In this document: piece after piece, positions 24,701-32,956 of the stretch
How positions within the stretch are numbered: the stretch's first letter is position 1
How the letters are laid out: every line of letters starts with the position of its first letter
Assembly: GCA_903813345.2 (NCBI GenBank)
Contig: CAIIXF020000007.1
Coordinates: forward strand, 28,261,564 to 28,306,697
Direction: 5' to 3'
DNA from: Owenia fusiformis
Lineage: Eukaryota; Annelida; Polychaeta; Sabellida; Oweniidae
DNA length: 45,134 nt
Notes under the pieces: model-generated
What the model saw: only the letters and a program-made list of their open reading frames with translations
Told to the model about the DNA's origin: nothing
Databases searched by the model: none
Made by a program: the position numbers and the translations under genes

Positions 24701-27700
24701 TACGTCAAGTACAGAGCTGTTTCTCAATGAAAAGTGCTGTAGTAAGGATGATGGCTACTCAACACTAACTGGCAATTCTACTCCAGATATTATGGATAAA
24801 TTTCGAGATGGGACTAAGTACATGGGTGGTAAGATGGATCCCTTTGAAGGCGGGAATATATCTAGGAGCTCACATGGGGATAGTGGTATAATAAACTCAC
24901 CCACTAGTACAGATAGCTGTTCCTTCCAGTCACCACCAATGTTGGACAGATCACGGTCCCGCAGTCGAAGTAGCTCCATCAGCAGCATTACATCTGTGTC
25001 TAGCATAGATTCAGACTCAATGGGAAAAGTTAGAGATATAAAAAACTATTTTGAACATGAAACTAAAAGTAGGAGTCAATCTCCAACATGCAGACACAAA
25101 CGCCATTCAAAATCACCGTCACCTGGCCGTCATATCTCTATTACCCAGAGTGACTCATATACTAATGATTCATTGAATACTCATTGCTCTCAAAGTATCC
25201 ATACTTTACCAAAGGCCAAAACAGTTCAGAACCAAACAAGTCTGAAAGGTCAAGATAACTTTGTGGCTGAAGTTAAACCCGATGATGAATTTGAACCAGA
25301 ATTTATCAGGAAAAGCAGATTATCCCGATCCAGTAGTTCCCCAGAAATTGAAGTTTTACCAATGCTTCGTATTATAGAAAGTGGGAGTGAGGCTGAAACA
25401 TTACAGAAAGCAAATGTTAGAAAACCACCAACAAGTCTGAAAATTAACCCCAAAATGTCTCCCCATATGTTACTGAGATCTAGAAAATCGAAACATGAAG
25501 CTAGACAATTTCTGGACAATGTCAAAGCTCTGAAAATTTCTTCCAAATCTCCCAAGGTTCAACATAATACAGTTGTGCCCCCTTTAGGTGACCTGAAGAA
25601 ACCCAGTAGCAAGCCACCTGGGTACCTGTATATGGCCTCAGCAGAAAGCATTGTAAGTGAAATATGATTATTATGACTTTCACTGGGGAGTATCGTGATG
25701 CAACAACACCGTGTTGTTGCATCAAGATGGCCAGACTTCCGGTGATAGATTTTCGTACGATATTTTGTTTCCCCAATTAAACCCATTTCTAGGACGAGTT
25801 GCTCAATAACCATACACGTGCAGTTAGCGCACGATCTATATTTAAAGAAACTGTCATTAGTATACATGTACCATCACCAAGAAGCAATAACTTCACGGTT
25901 TTAGTTCCTCACTAGTGATGCAACAACACCAAACCGAAGATGCAACAACACTCCTCTAGATTTGAGCAATGATGCAGCAACACCAATTAATAGTATAATT
26001 TCAGAAGACCATAAATCTCGAGAGGAACAGATTTTTAAATGCTACTATTGCAACACCGTTACCCATTACCCATATTTGCGTTCTTCTCAAGGCTTTCAAA
26101 ATACACGTCATGCGGGCGAAGATCCTTTATATGTTTTTTCAAAAATTTATACTTTTAAATATTATAATGTACTGGACGTTGTTCTATAACATAGTTCAAT
26201 CGCCTTTAACATGGCAAGCTTTAGTAACCCAATCTATTTTCATAAACCACTGTTCCATGGCTTGATGACCCTGACTCCAGTTAGTATCATTCAAAATGGT
26301 GGACAAACATCTTTCGTTCTCGATAAACATGATGAGCTATTGGAAATTATCTGTCATCCATCTGTGGAACAGTGATAAACTAGTAGATGTACGTTACCAC
26401 TGTTTATCAAATTATAACTAAAACAGTTTAACTGTGACATTCGTGAGCTTATGTTGATGGGATGATTGCTTCATCTATGATATAATATGATATGATTCTG
26501 TATTTCCTCCAATTTGGAGAGCCAACGTGTAAAAACGTCTAATTGACTTTATTAGAGAGGCCGTTTAGTTACACGTTTAATGGAAATCTTGCACGACGCA
26601 CATGTAGAATTATTGATCTCTTTGGATTCCTTCTCTCCGACTGTGTAAAAAGGTAAACAAAAGTGATAAGATTAAGGGGCCAAAAAGGTAAATTGATAGG
26701 GGTACAGTTATTCCAGATATCCCGGGCCCTCGGGAAATATCATATTGTCTCTCGGAATAAAACCAATATTGAATCCCTCTCAGTAAATAACCTTTATATA
26801 ATAGCATTGTTTATCTGCAATATCATTAAACCAACACTCATCCTATACAATTCTTGAGAACTATGTACAACTCCTGGATAGCGTAAACTCCTGAGCAGCG
26901 TATACAACTCTTCAACTTGATATATGACATCATACTTTGGGTGGGATAACAAAGGATATACAATATACAATTGTAGACCTCTCTTGAGGTCAACTGGCAA
27001 AATTGTATACCGATACTGTAATCCTTGAAAGTTCGAAGGTCGAGGTCAACAGTACTCTCAGGGTTTACTGAACAATTGTTCTGTTAGTCCAAATAATATA
27101 ATAATTGGACGAATATATAATTGAATATCACGTGAACATATTTGATAAGTAAAGGTATCATATTTTAGCAAAAAATCCCCAAACCGTCGAATACTTGTAA
27201 TTTTTTACACAACTTATTTTTTCAAAATTAAAAAAATTTCAACATTAAAAAACAATTTTTCAAAAATAGGGGTCAACAGTACCTAGTAGTGGTCAACAGT
27301 TTACAATTGTTGACTTCCCCAGAGGTCAACCGGCAAAATTGTATACCGAGACTGTAAACCGAAAAACTACTGTTGACAGAGACCGAAGGTCAAGGTTTAC
27401 AGTCGAGGTATATGATTTTGACGGTTGGTCGAATGGAGAGGTCTACAATTGTTTTGTTAGTCGGAGTAAACTAATAATACACATATAGACGACAATCATT
27501 AATCGGCATGGCTTCATTTAACAAACTTTTCTCCGAACCACGTTTGCAATATTTTTTTAGAAAATCTGGATACAGTGCAAGTAGCTTAACTCTGTATTTG
27601 GCACATCACGGCGTACTCGTTAGTTGTATTTTTGCTATACTTGTCGCCTAGTAAAGTCATTTTCATTAACGTTTACAAAATGTCCGTCTTCCATGTTTTT

Positions 27701-30700
27701 TTGTGACGTCATGAAACTTTTTTTCAGAAGTAGCGGTCAACAGTACCTAGTAGCGGTCAACAGTACATAATTTTGACCGCTAATCACCCAATCAGAATCG
27801 AGTATTTCAGTTGAGGTACTAACAATACATTTTGTTGACCGCTCATCAACCAATCAGAACTGAGTATTTCAATTGAGGTACTAACAACACAAAATGACTG
27901 ATATCTGTTGTCTTTCCAAAATTATATTAGTTATTTGTAAGCAATTTCCATACGGTAAATCAAGGGCATTTAATTTAGAAAATGTATAGTCTTTATTTTT
28001 CAGATACAATATCAATGAGATTGCCTCCCGGGGATTCTGTACTTTATTTAGTTTGTCTTGTATATCCTTTTAACTTTGATATAGACAAAGAGACCAAACA
28101 AAATACGTTTCGTTCATGGACCACTGACTCACGCGTTTTATTCATGTCCCGACCTACACCTGTAAACAGAATATAAAACAGTTTCTCTTGTTGTTCAATG
28201 ATACATTATATTGGCGTTTTTGCATCAGCACATTGGTGTTGTTGCATCATCGATAAGAAACAGAGTGGTGTTGTTGCATCAATAGTGAGGAATTAAAACC
28301 ACGAATTTATCGCTTCTTGATGATGCTACATGTATACCAATGACAGTTTTTTAAAATATAGATCATGTGCTAACTGCATGTGTATGATTATTGAGCAACT
28401 CGTCCTAGAAATGGGTGTAAATTGGGAAAACAAAACATCGTACGAAAATCGATCACCGGAAGTCTGGCCATCTTGATGCAACAACACGGTGTTGTTGCAT
28501 CACGATACCCCCCAGTGACTTTGATATTTGAATTAAGAAATGTTGTGATGTCTCTCACTCAGGGTTCACAACTAAAGTTAAAAAAAACATGATCGCCACA
28601 ATTTACCATATTGACATTTAGTCCATTGCCCAATATGCAACGATTTTTTCAATTCCATTGCCTTGAATGAAAACTGGTTGCAAGTGGTAGTCAGGTGACT
28701 GAGTTTGGAACCATGCTCCACCCAATGGTATTTTTGAAAGCAGTGTTGAATTTGATTTTCATGCCACATTGTTTGTTGTCAGTAAAAATTGTGTTGAAAT
28801 TGAAAACTGTCAGAATTTTGTCAGAAAATTGTCAGAATTTCAAAATGGTTTTGACTGTATCATACTTTACATTTTCCAAATTCTCATCCCTCGTGACATA
28901 GTATTTTCAAATTCTATATTTCAGGACTCATTTCTTTCAAGCAGCGACACTGATAGTGAGGCTGATTCTCCCCCTGTAGACTTCCTGTCAAAATGGCGTC
29001 ATCGTGAGAAAATCAATGTGGAACTACCAGATTGGAATCCAAGGCAAACTGCAGAGGAAATTAGAAAGGTAATCTGATCATGTTTGCAATTTTTTGTGGA
29101 CGGTGTTCAGTGTCTGTAACAAATGGTAGGTGGTGACATTTTGCATGTTAATCCCTTGTTTTCAGTTTTTTGACATACATATCTCTGTACTAAGCAACAT
29201 TTGATAGGAATGATGGTAACTAATTTTTGAAATATATAAAAGCACCACATTCAATAAGATTTTCTGATTTACTTCAGTATATTCCTCCATCACCATTGGT
29301 CCAGACCCCAACGGATGAAAGAACATCCAGCGAACAATGGTTTCTACAGTTTTCAAAGGAAGATATAAAGAAACACACATCACGAATACCCCACAGGCGC
29401 CATCTTTCCGCTCCTGGCCTTGGCATCACAGATCGAGACAACACTTCATCAAATGTTGATCCAATGTCACGAAGTGCTGCCTTTTGTGATGCAGGCCATG
29501 ATTTAGGTGTTCAAGCAACTCTTGAAAAATTTGAACATGAGATTGAAGTGTTATGTAAGGAATGTAACAATATTTCAATTACTCCACTAGAACCCTCTCC
29601 TAAAAAAATAGAGAGAGACCAAGTGACTAGAAATGCTCAGGATGACATTTTCAGTGCCTCTCATAATTTCGCAATTTCGGAACAATGTAAAGAGACTATG
29701 TCTCTTGGAGAGCGTGATGACATCACACCTTCTGATCCAGTAGGATCATACCAGATAGCTGATCTGTCACAGACTGTAAAAGAACTCCAACAAAGCTTAG
29801 ACAGCTTGGCAGAGATAAAACAGGATAGTGATAATTCAGAGACTGTCCACAAAGACAATGAAACTTGTACTGAAGCTGATGGCGACTTCAGTTGGATGAC
29901 ACCAGAAGCTTGGAGCAATTTGGGTGGTGAATCGGCCAAGAAAGTAGTCCCCAAGAATGAAGTGCCTCTGAGGTCAGACGAGGATAGCAGTTACAGTTCA
30001 AACAGCACTACTACAGTGGGGACCTCGTACTTGGATGTTAAGGTAAATTTTGAATGCAAGAACTTTGTTGATCTGAGACGGTTACCAGGGGTTTATCTTA
30101 GAGCTGATCTACTTATATTTGCCAGATTACTTATGGGATGCCAGCTGATGTTATCATCAGATATAAGACAGTTGGATTGCAACAGTTACTGGTCCATTAT
30201 GTCAATGTAAAAATACATTTCTTATAGTGTAACGTAACACACATTACATTGAAGTTGTAAAGCAATTAGCGTAATATATGACTTGTATAATATTTTAGAG
30301 TCGTGAGGCTGCTTTGGACAGTGTGGTTGATAATGATGCTGACAATGAGCAAGATAGCGATGATGATAGCGAGGCTGAACATGAGATTGAAGGATACATT
30401 ATAGAGAAACTCAGGAAAGGTGTAAATGGTGAGGAAAATAGAAACATAGCTTCACATCATATGCGTTCTTCAGGCTTTACAAAACATCAGTATCACAATG
30501 GCAGTTTGCAAAATACTAATCCAATTGTGTTCATATTTTCAGGAAAGAAAGGAGAGACTGTGTATGTGTAGCTCCTGTTGTTAGTTAGTGATTTTCCATT
30601 CACGGTTTTCATATTTTCCTAGTACAAATGTCTTTTGAGCAAGTGTCCACAGGAGCTATGTACATACACAGTCTCTTCTTTCTTTCCTGAAAACATGAAC

Positions 30701-32095
30701 ATAATTGAACTAGTATTTTTCAAGATATAGCGATTTCTTTGGGTTGCATTTTTTTGAACACCCTGTATTTAGCATTGTTTATGAGGATGATGTCAACACT
30801 GACCTAGTTTTCTCTAATAACAATTATTGTCATTTTCTTATTGTTTCTTCAAATTCCCTTCAAATGTGATTAACTTGTCGTAACTCCAGTGCAAAAATAA
30901 TGATTATCTTCTGATTTGGTTCGTTGATTAAAAAAACATTATCATTTTCCTAATTTCAGGGAAACAAGTAGTCCACCAGAGACACAGGGAGCATAGAATA
31001 GTCAACTTTCATCAGTTCTTCACTCGCTATGGTCACCAGGAGCAACAGGCTGTGTCAGAATTTAAATTTCTCGATCAGTTCTCCACAAATAGTTCATCGG
31101 AAGAGGATGACGCGAGTAAATCTCTGCTGGATAACAACCATGATAGCGATTGTGAAGTGGAAGTGTTACAAGAACAGCTGTGCCTAAATCCAGGTCCTTT
31201 GAATGTGAAACCTGAAAGCTTACATGTGAAACCTGAAAGCTTACATGTGAAACCTGAAAGCTTACATGTGAAACCTGAAGGCTTACATGTGAAACCTGTA
31301 AGCTTACATGTGAAACCTGAAGGCTTACATGTGAAACCTGTAAGCTTACATGTGAAACCTGAAAGCTTACATGTGAAACCTGAAAGCTTACATGTGAAAC
31401 CTGAAGGCTTACATGTGAAACCTGTAAGCTTACATGTGAAACCTGAAAGCTTACATGTGAAACCTGAAGGCTTATATGTGAAACCTGTAAGCTTACATGT
31501 GAAACCTGAAGGCTTAATTGACAGCATTAAGGAGGATTCAAAGTTTTTATTCCTAGATCAACAAAGTTCAAATATTGTAGCATTTCAATCAAATTCTACA
31601 TGCAAGCTAAAGAATGTTAATGTTGACTTTAAAAGGAAAACTGAAGGGTTAAAAGATCTTCATTTTCATCGGACTGAAACTGACAAAAACTCTAGAACTT
31701 CAAACTCTGCTCAGGGGATTCAGCCAGCTGATAGTGTGTCCAGTATAGCATCAGATATTGTATCTAGTATAGTATCTAGTACAGAACATTGTATTGCATC
31801 TGACAATCAAGTACCTGATTCAAAAGACACATCACATGGAGACACATCCCATGGAGACACATCACATGGAGACACATCACATGGAGACACATCACATAGA
31901 GATTCATCACAAAGAGGCAATCTAACAAGACATAATGTTAAATTATTAGACACACACTCTCGACTGCAGCATAAATCTATTACATTGTTAAAACAAGAAA
32001 CTGATAGTAAACGACTGTCCACATATAGTTTTGGATCTGAACAATATGTGGTGTGTGACAATGTTTCGCAGAGTGACTCGTGTGGTGAGGCATAG
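15634..32095 (+). CDS. NCKAP5: NCKAP5-family gene, 11 exons, 5' end missing
   Basis: Gene model joining 15634-15764, 16715-16805, 17509-17616, 19059-19205, 20047-20304, 21668-21892, 22491-25652, 28925-29068, 29278-30042, 30299-30428 and 30960-32095. Every junction has GT/AG borders and a matching phase, giving about 2,098 residues. Exons 1-5 match, from my memory of the human proteins, the N-terminal coiled coil of NCKAP5/NCKAP5L, including the blocks LLERLKQLEAENSSL, QQYEKCLDQIANQVVQALL and LREECMKLQTRVHDLE. NCKAP5 was named for binding the SH3 adaptor Nck; its paralogue NCKAP5L (Cep169) is a centrosomal and microtubule plus-end protein. A cytoskeletal scaffold role is inferred here. The remainder is low-complexity, Ser/Thr/Asp-rich, with SH3 ligands, an Arg/Ser stretch and an SxIP motif. 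Human NCKAP5 is roughly 1,900 residues, so the size is compatible. Missing: the start codon and first exon(s), expected upstream of 15634 or outside the window. Confidence 0.9.
16439..16615. repeat. Palindromic GTACCGTA-rich repeat
   Basis: Dense forward and inverse copies of acggtactgtatggtac-type motifs (16443, 16468, 16509, 16528, 16556, 16600), giving overall dyad symmetry. Likely a MITE or foldback in NCKAP5-like intron 1. Confidence 0.65.
16715..16805 (+). CDS. NCKAP5: NCKAP5 exon 2 (coiled coil)
   Basis: Bordered by ttctcttgtag and gtaagt, both good splice sites. Completes a Lys codon and encodes MEDMVRGMLTYKTKVDQLKS... ending STYE, phase 0. The junction restores a continuous heptad pattern, and the FHK-MEDMVRGML join parallels the FSR-MEETVRNLL segment of the human protein as I recall it. 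The exon is below the size of most ORF listings and is recognised by splice sites plus homology. Confidence 0.88.
17509..17616 (+). CDS. NCKAP5: NCKAP5 exon 3 (coiled coil)
   Basis: 36 codons between ttttatag and gtaagg, phase 0 at both ends. Encodes NSITKCRSHISNLEHENMLL... ending in SDASQGQM, with Leu/Ile spacing typical of a coiled coil. Being phase 0/0 and a multiple of three, it could be skipped without breaking the frame. I cannot align it residue by residue to vertebrate proteins, so it may be an invertebrate-specific extension of the coil. Confidence 0.82.
19059..19205 (+). CDS. NCKAP5: NCKAP5 exon 4 (conserved coiled coil)
   Basis: 49 codons between ctgatttcag and gtaatt, phase 0/0. 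Starts with an acidic SKSEDSDKSK linker and continues with the strongly conserved LLERLKQLEAENSSLVLENE and QQYEKCLDQIANQ blocks. With exon 5 this is the most diagnostic part of the family and the main reason for the gene name. Confidence 0.92.
20047..20304 (+). CDS. NCKAP5: NCKAP5 exon 5 (end of conserved coil)
   Basis: 86 codons, phase 0/0. Begins VVQALLTQKGLREECMKLQT and continues RVHDLEFQNRQLNAMFQQRL, nearly matching the vertebrate NCKAP5/NCKAP5L block as I recall it. After about 40 residues the helix ends and a Gly/Ser-rich segment follows (KGRGGSEGRGMSGGMSSHEG). The donor is CAG|GTTTGT, weaker than the others, which leaves room for read-through to the TAA about 45 nt downstream. Confidence 0.93.
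20421..21413. mobile_element. Palindromic mariner-family (IS630/Tc1/mariner) derivative
   Basis: Ends CAGGGTGACCGGAAAAAAAGG / inverse, flanked by TA (20419-20420, 21414-21415). Both arms code for the C-terminal half of a mariner-type transposase facing outward. On the right arm (+) NPPDFFLWGNLKDNVYQNNP and ...IQLCVGLNCAYLEH are legible; on the left arm (- strand) the matching segments and, deeper in, a WQQDDEPHV version of the WQQDGAPxH catalytic-Asp motif are legible with stops. The element therefore looks like an inverted duplication of the transposon's 3' part, not an intact mariner. It lies in the intron between NCKAP5-like exons 5 and 6. Confidence 0.85.
21668..21892 (+). CDS. NCKAP5: NCKAP5 exon 6 (Pro/Gln-rich linker)
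   Basis: 75 codons between ttccctttcag and gtgagt, phase 0/0. Encodes a Tyr/Pro/Gln-rich linker (FSYQPPQSYPQYKQTRMSPN) with an imperfect duplication (YPQDTPGNMQ and YPSQDAPGNMAQ) and ends in a Ser/Asp patch (DSIDSLHSICSDYNDSN) that resembles the serine-rich stretch after the coil in vertebrate homologues. No folded domain is visible. Confidence 0.82.
21955..22100. repeat. GC-rich palindrome downstream of exon 6
   Basis: gcgccgtttcggcatcgaaa at the left, inverse-related tgccgaaacggcaacaaaat and gaaacggcgttgaaaa at the right, with ggactagtcagtcc near the centre. Lies 62 nt after the exon 6 donor. Confidence 0.7.
22491..25652 (+). CDS. NCKAP5: NCKAP5 exon 7, giant 1,054-codon exon
   Basis: Acceptor tatatttcag and donor ATT|GTAAGT, phase 0/0. 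The open frame of 3,162 nt ends by chance at a TGA only 13 nt past the donor. Composition is that of a disordered scaffold: rich in Ser, Thr, Asp, Lys and Pro. Visible elements are SSPPPWLRDKLNFSP near the start; a duplicated SPGxxLLxLNDSFxEKY motif (23409-23459 and 23544-23594); a proline block at about 24270-24375 with two class II SH3-ligand cores (PPTPPRR and PPRPPK), fitting Nck binding; an Arg/Ser block at about 24940-25025 (DRSRSRSRSSSISS); and SKSPSPGR. A single giant central exon is also my recollection of vertebrate NCKAP5. Retention of the next intron would add VSEI and stop. Confidence 0.92.
26230..26374 (+). pseudogene. Possible captured coding remnant inside the transposon
   Basis: Frame reading FHKPLFHGLMTLTPVSIIQN...GGQTSFVLDKHDELLEIICH...PSVEQ-stop. 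The inverted copy 2 keeps the same frame and stop (39802-39990, - strand) with few changes, although an 8-nt indel shifts the frame upstream. It reads like the C-terminus of a real protein, either an ancestral transposase/accessory gene or a captured host segment. I do not recognise it. Conservation could simply reflect recent common origin of the two copies. Confidence 0.3.
26950..27475 (+). repeat. Internal repeats of the TIR transposon
   Basis: Two ~150-bp blocks (about 26950-27100 and 27310-27475) share the order acaattgtagacctc / ggtcaac.ggcaaaattgtatacc / tactgttgacc / caattgtt.tgttagtc. Copy 2 carries more such blocks in tandem, which explains its greater length. Their function is unknown; they are candidate protein-binding arrays or simple expansion products. 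Confidence 0.7.
27735..27895 (+). repeat. Two ~65-bp direct repeats in the TIR transposon
   Basis: The block ttgaccgct.atca.ccaatcagaa..gagtatttca.ttgaggtactaacaa occurs twice in a row (about 27773-27833 and 27834-27893). Both units are also present in copy 2 at about 38165-38285, so the duplication predates the spread of the element. Confidence 0.75.
28925..29068 (+). CDS. NCKAP5: NCKAP5 exon 8
   Basis: 48 codons between tatatttcag and AAG|GTAATC, phase 0/0. Encodes an acidic opening (DSFLSSSDTDSEADSPP) followed by a compact basic/aromatic segment (VDFLSKWRHREKINVELPDW...) ending in EEIRK. The Trp and charged residues stand out against the low-complexity surroundings, so this short segment may be a binding motif; that is inference. 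Confidence 0.82.
29090..29160 (+). repeat. Dispersed TGCATGTTAATG repeat, copy 6 (in intron 8)
   Basis: Short copy: ttttttgtggacggtgttca, gtaacaaatggtaggtggtg, acattttgcatgttaatccc. Fills about a third of the 209-nt intron between NCKAP5-like exons 8 and 9. Confidence 0.65.
29278..30042 (+). CDS. NCKAP5: NCKAP5 exon 9 with SxIP motif
   Basis: 255 codons between gatttacttcag and AAG|GTAAAT, phase 0/0. Near the start is KKHTSRIPHRRH (SRIP at 29380-29391), which fits the S/T-x-I/L-P motif in a basic context that binds EB-family proteins at growing microtubule ends. The NCKAP5L/Cep169 branch is known to track plus ends. The rest is acidic and Ser-rich with a probable short helix (VKELQQSLDSLAEIKQ) and a FSWMTPEAWSNLGG patch. 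Confidence 0.87.
30299..30428 (+). CDS. NCKAP5: NCKAP5 exon 10 (acidic)
   Basis: 130 nt between tattttag and AATG|GTGAGG, entering in phase 0 and leaving in phase 1. Encodes a very acidic stretch (DNDADNEQDSDDDSEAEHE) followed by IEGYIIEKLRKGVN. The phase-1 exit fits the GG that opens exon 11, making a Gly codon. The frame would otherwise run on into the intron to a TAG near 30570. Confidence 0.8.
30496..30770. mobile_element. Truncated palindromic mariner-like relic in intron 10
   Basis: Arms of about 70 bp (about 30508-30580 and 30645-30715) are inverted copies containing ttcaggaaagaaaggagag and actgtgtatgtg. The right side continues to a mariner-style terminus (TTTTTTTGAACACCCTGTAT, ending about 30770); the matching left terminus is missing. 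It fills much of the 531-nt intron before the last exon. Confidence 0.6.
30960..32095 (+). CDS. NCKAP5: NCKAP5 last exon with coding minisatellites
   Basis: Acceptor taatttcag, phase 1 entry, TAG stop at 32093-32095, about 378 residues. It opens with a basic segment (KQVVHQRHREHRIVNFHQFF), then an acidic patch (SSEEDDASK). Fifteen head-to-tail copies of a VKP[E/V][S/G]L[H/Y] heptapeptide follow (31205-31519), then a Ser/Lys-rich stretch, six DTSHG-type pentapeptides (31826-31915), and a tail ending QSDSCGEA. Both arrays are multiples of three, so copy number can change without frameshift. The last ~50 nt including the stop belong to a further repeat that continues in the 3' UTR. No clear AATAAA lies close downstream. 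Confidence 0.85.
31205..31519 (+). repeat. Coding 21-bp minisatellite, 15 units
   Basis: Fifteen tandem 21-bp units around GTGAAACCTGAAAGCTTACA, translated as the heptad VKPESLH with variants PEG, PVS and LY. The order of variants (ES, ES, ES, EG, VS, EG, VS, ES, ES, EG, VS, ES, EG, VS, EG) shows higher-order duplication of EG-VS blocks, as expected from unequal exchange or slippage. The array is in frame in the last NCKAP5-like exon. Confidence 0.95.
31826..31915 (+). repeat. Coding 15-bp repeat, six units
   Basis: Six units of GACACATCACATGGA coding DTSHG, the last two degenerate (DTSHR, DSSQR). In frame in the same exon, about 100 residues after the heptapeptide array. Confidence 0.92.
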
Positions 32096-32345
32096 TAGCA
32101 CTTAACAATATTTCACTCAATGAGGCATAGTAGCATTTGACATTATGTTTCAATATTTCACTCGGTGAAAGAACATGTGACAGTGTTTCATTGAGTGAAT
32201 CATGTGGTGAGGCATAGTAGCATGTGACAATGTTTCACTGAGAGTGGCATAGTAGCATGTGACATTATGTGTCTATGTCATTGTTTCACTGAGTGACTGA
32301 GCTAAAGTAGCACGGACAATGATTCACTGAGTGACTCGTGTAGTA
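32046..32345 (+). repeat. Degenerate minisatellite spanning the stop codon and 3' UTR
   Basis: The final coding segment (GACAATGTTTC...GAGTGACTCGTG...GAGGCATAGTAGCA) recurs several times downstream with irregular spacing. GGCATAGTAGCA is found at about 32090, 32124, 32211 and 32246, and TTTCACTGAGTGACT-type blocks lie between. The natural TAG sits in the first copy, so the C-terminal QSDSCGEA-stop is itself a repeat unit. Confidence 0.85.
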
Positions 32346-32956
32346 CGAGCATTTAGAAAAGCAGAGATGCATTTATGCACCTATTGCCGTGAGATTTTAA
32401 CCAACTTAATTTTGTCAAACTATCTTGATTGGCGAAAATTATTAGCCAAAATATCAGCATTTTTAGACAGCATGTTATTGTTTATGAAATCCATGACTTA
32501 CAACTTGGATCATGAGACTTTTTTTACTCTTTAATGTCATAGTAATGCTCCAAACTGCTTCATATAATTGACCAACCGTGAAGATGGATTAGCCAATACA
32601 AAAATGCCAGATTTTTATACAATTGTTATTTTGCCTTTGACTCCTTTTCTAGTATATTTACAATGTGTAAAGTACATTTACAATAATGAATAATATTACA
32701 TTTGCATTGTGTAAGGTACATGTACAGTTAAGTACATTACAATACATGTACTGGATAATTGTACTCTTGCAATGTGTAAAGTACATTTACAATTTGTAAA
32801 GTACATTTAAAATATGTACTTATCAAACTAGTTGAACAAGAGGTGTCCGTTTTCATCAAGACTGATGAAATTTGGGAATTATATTAAGCGTCATTTTTTA
32901 TTTGCCAGTATTTTTGTAACAGAAGTTTAGCAAGCTTTATTGGCAGCTAATACATA

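Larger units (their letters stand above)
25681..28517 (+). mobile_element. Non-autonomous TIR transposon, copy 1 (2,837 bp)
   Basis: Begins CACTGGGGAGTATCGTG and ends with the inverse; the terminal inverted repeats are about 250 bp (25681-25930 and 28268-28517). Flanked by a 5-bp direct repeat ACTTT (25676-25680, 28518-28522). Just inside each end GATGCAACAACAC is followed by its reverse complement, and the same motif recurs subterminally (25917, 25939, 25971 and mirrored copies). The interior holds GGTCAACAGTA-type internal repeats. No transposase-length frame exists. Superfamily is uncertain: CACTG ends recall CACTA or Transib elements, but 5-6 bp target duplications do not fit CACTA. It occupies most of the intron after NCKAP5-like exon 7, in sense orientation relative to copy 2's inverse. 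Confidence 0.93.

Noticed and set aside
23510-25776. Several - strand frames of 76-187 codons opposite the giant exon
   Set aside because: Ser/Leu-rich shadows caused by the codon composition of the + strand exon; the + strand frame is continuous and has family homology upstream.
25559-25867. 102-codon - strand frame and its partner at 40262-40468
   Set aside because: Both are translations of the transposon TIR including GATGCAACAACAC motifs; conservation follows from the TIR.
25698-28500. CRISPR-like array of GATGCAACAACAC repeats
   Set aside because: Irregular spacing, both orientations and eukaryotic context; they are subterminal repeats of a transposon.
31075-31527. 150-codon - strand frame of GFTCKLS repeats
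   Set aside because: Antisense shadow of the in-frame 21-bp coding repeat of the last NCKAP5-like exon.
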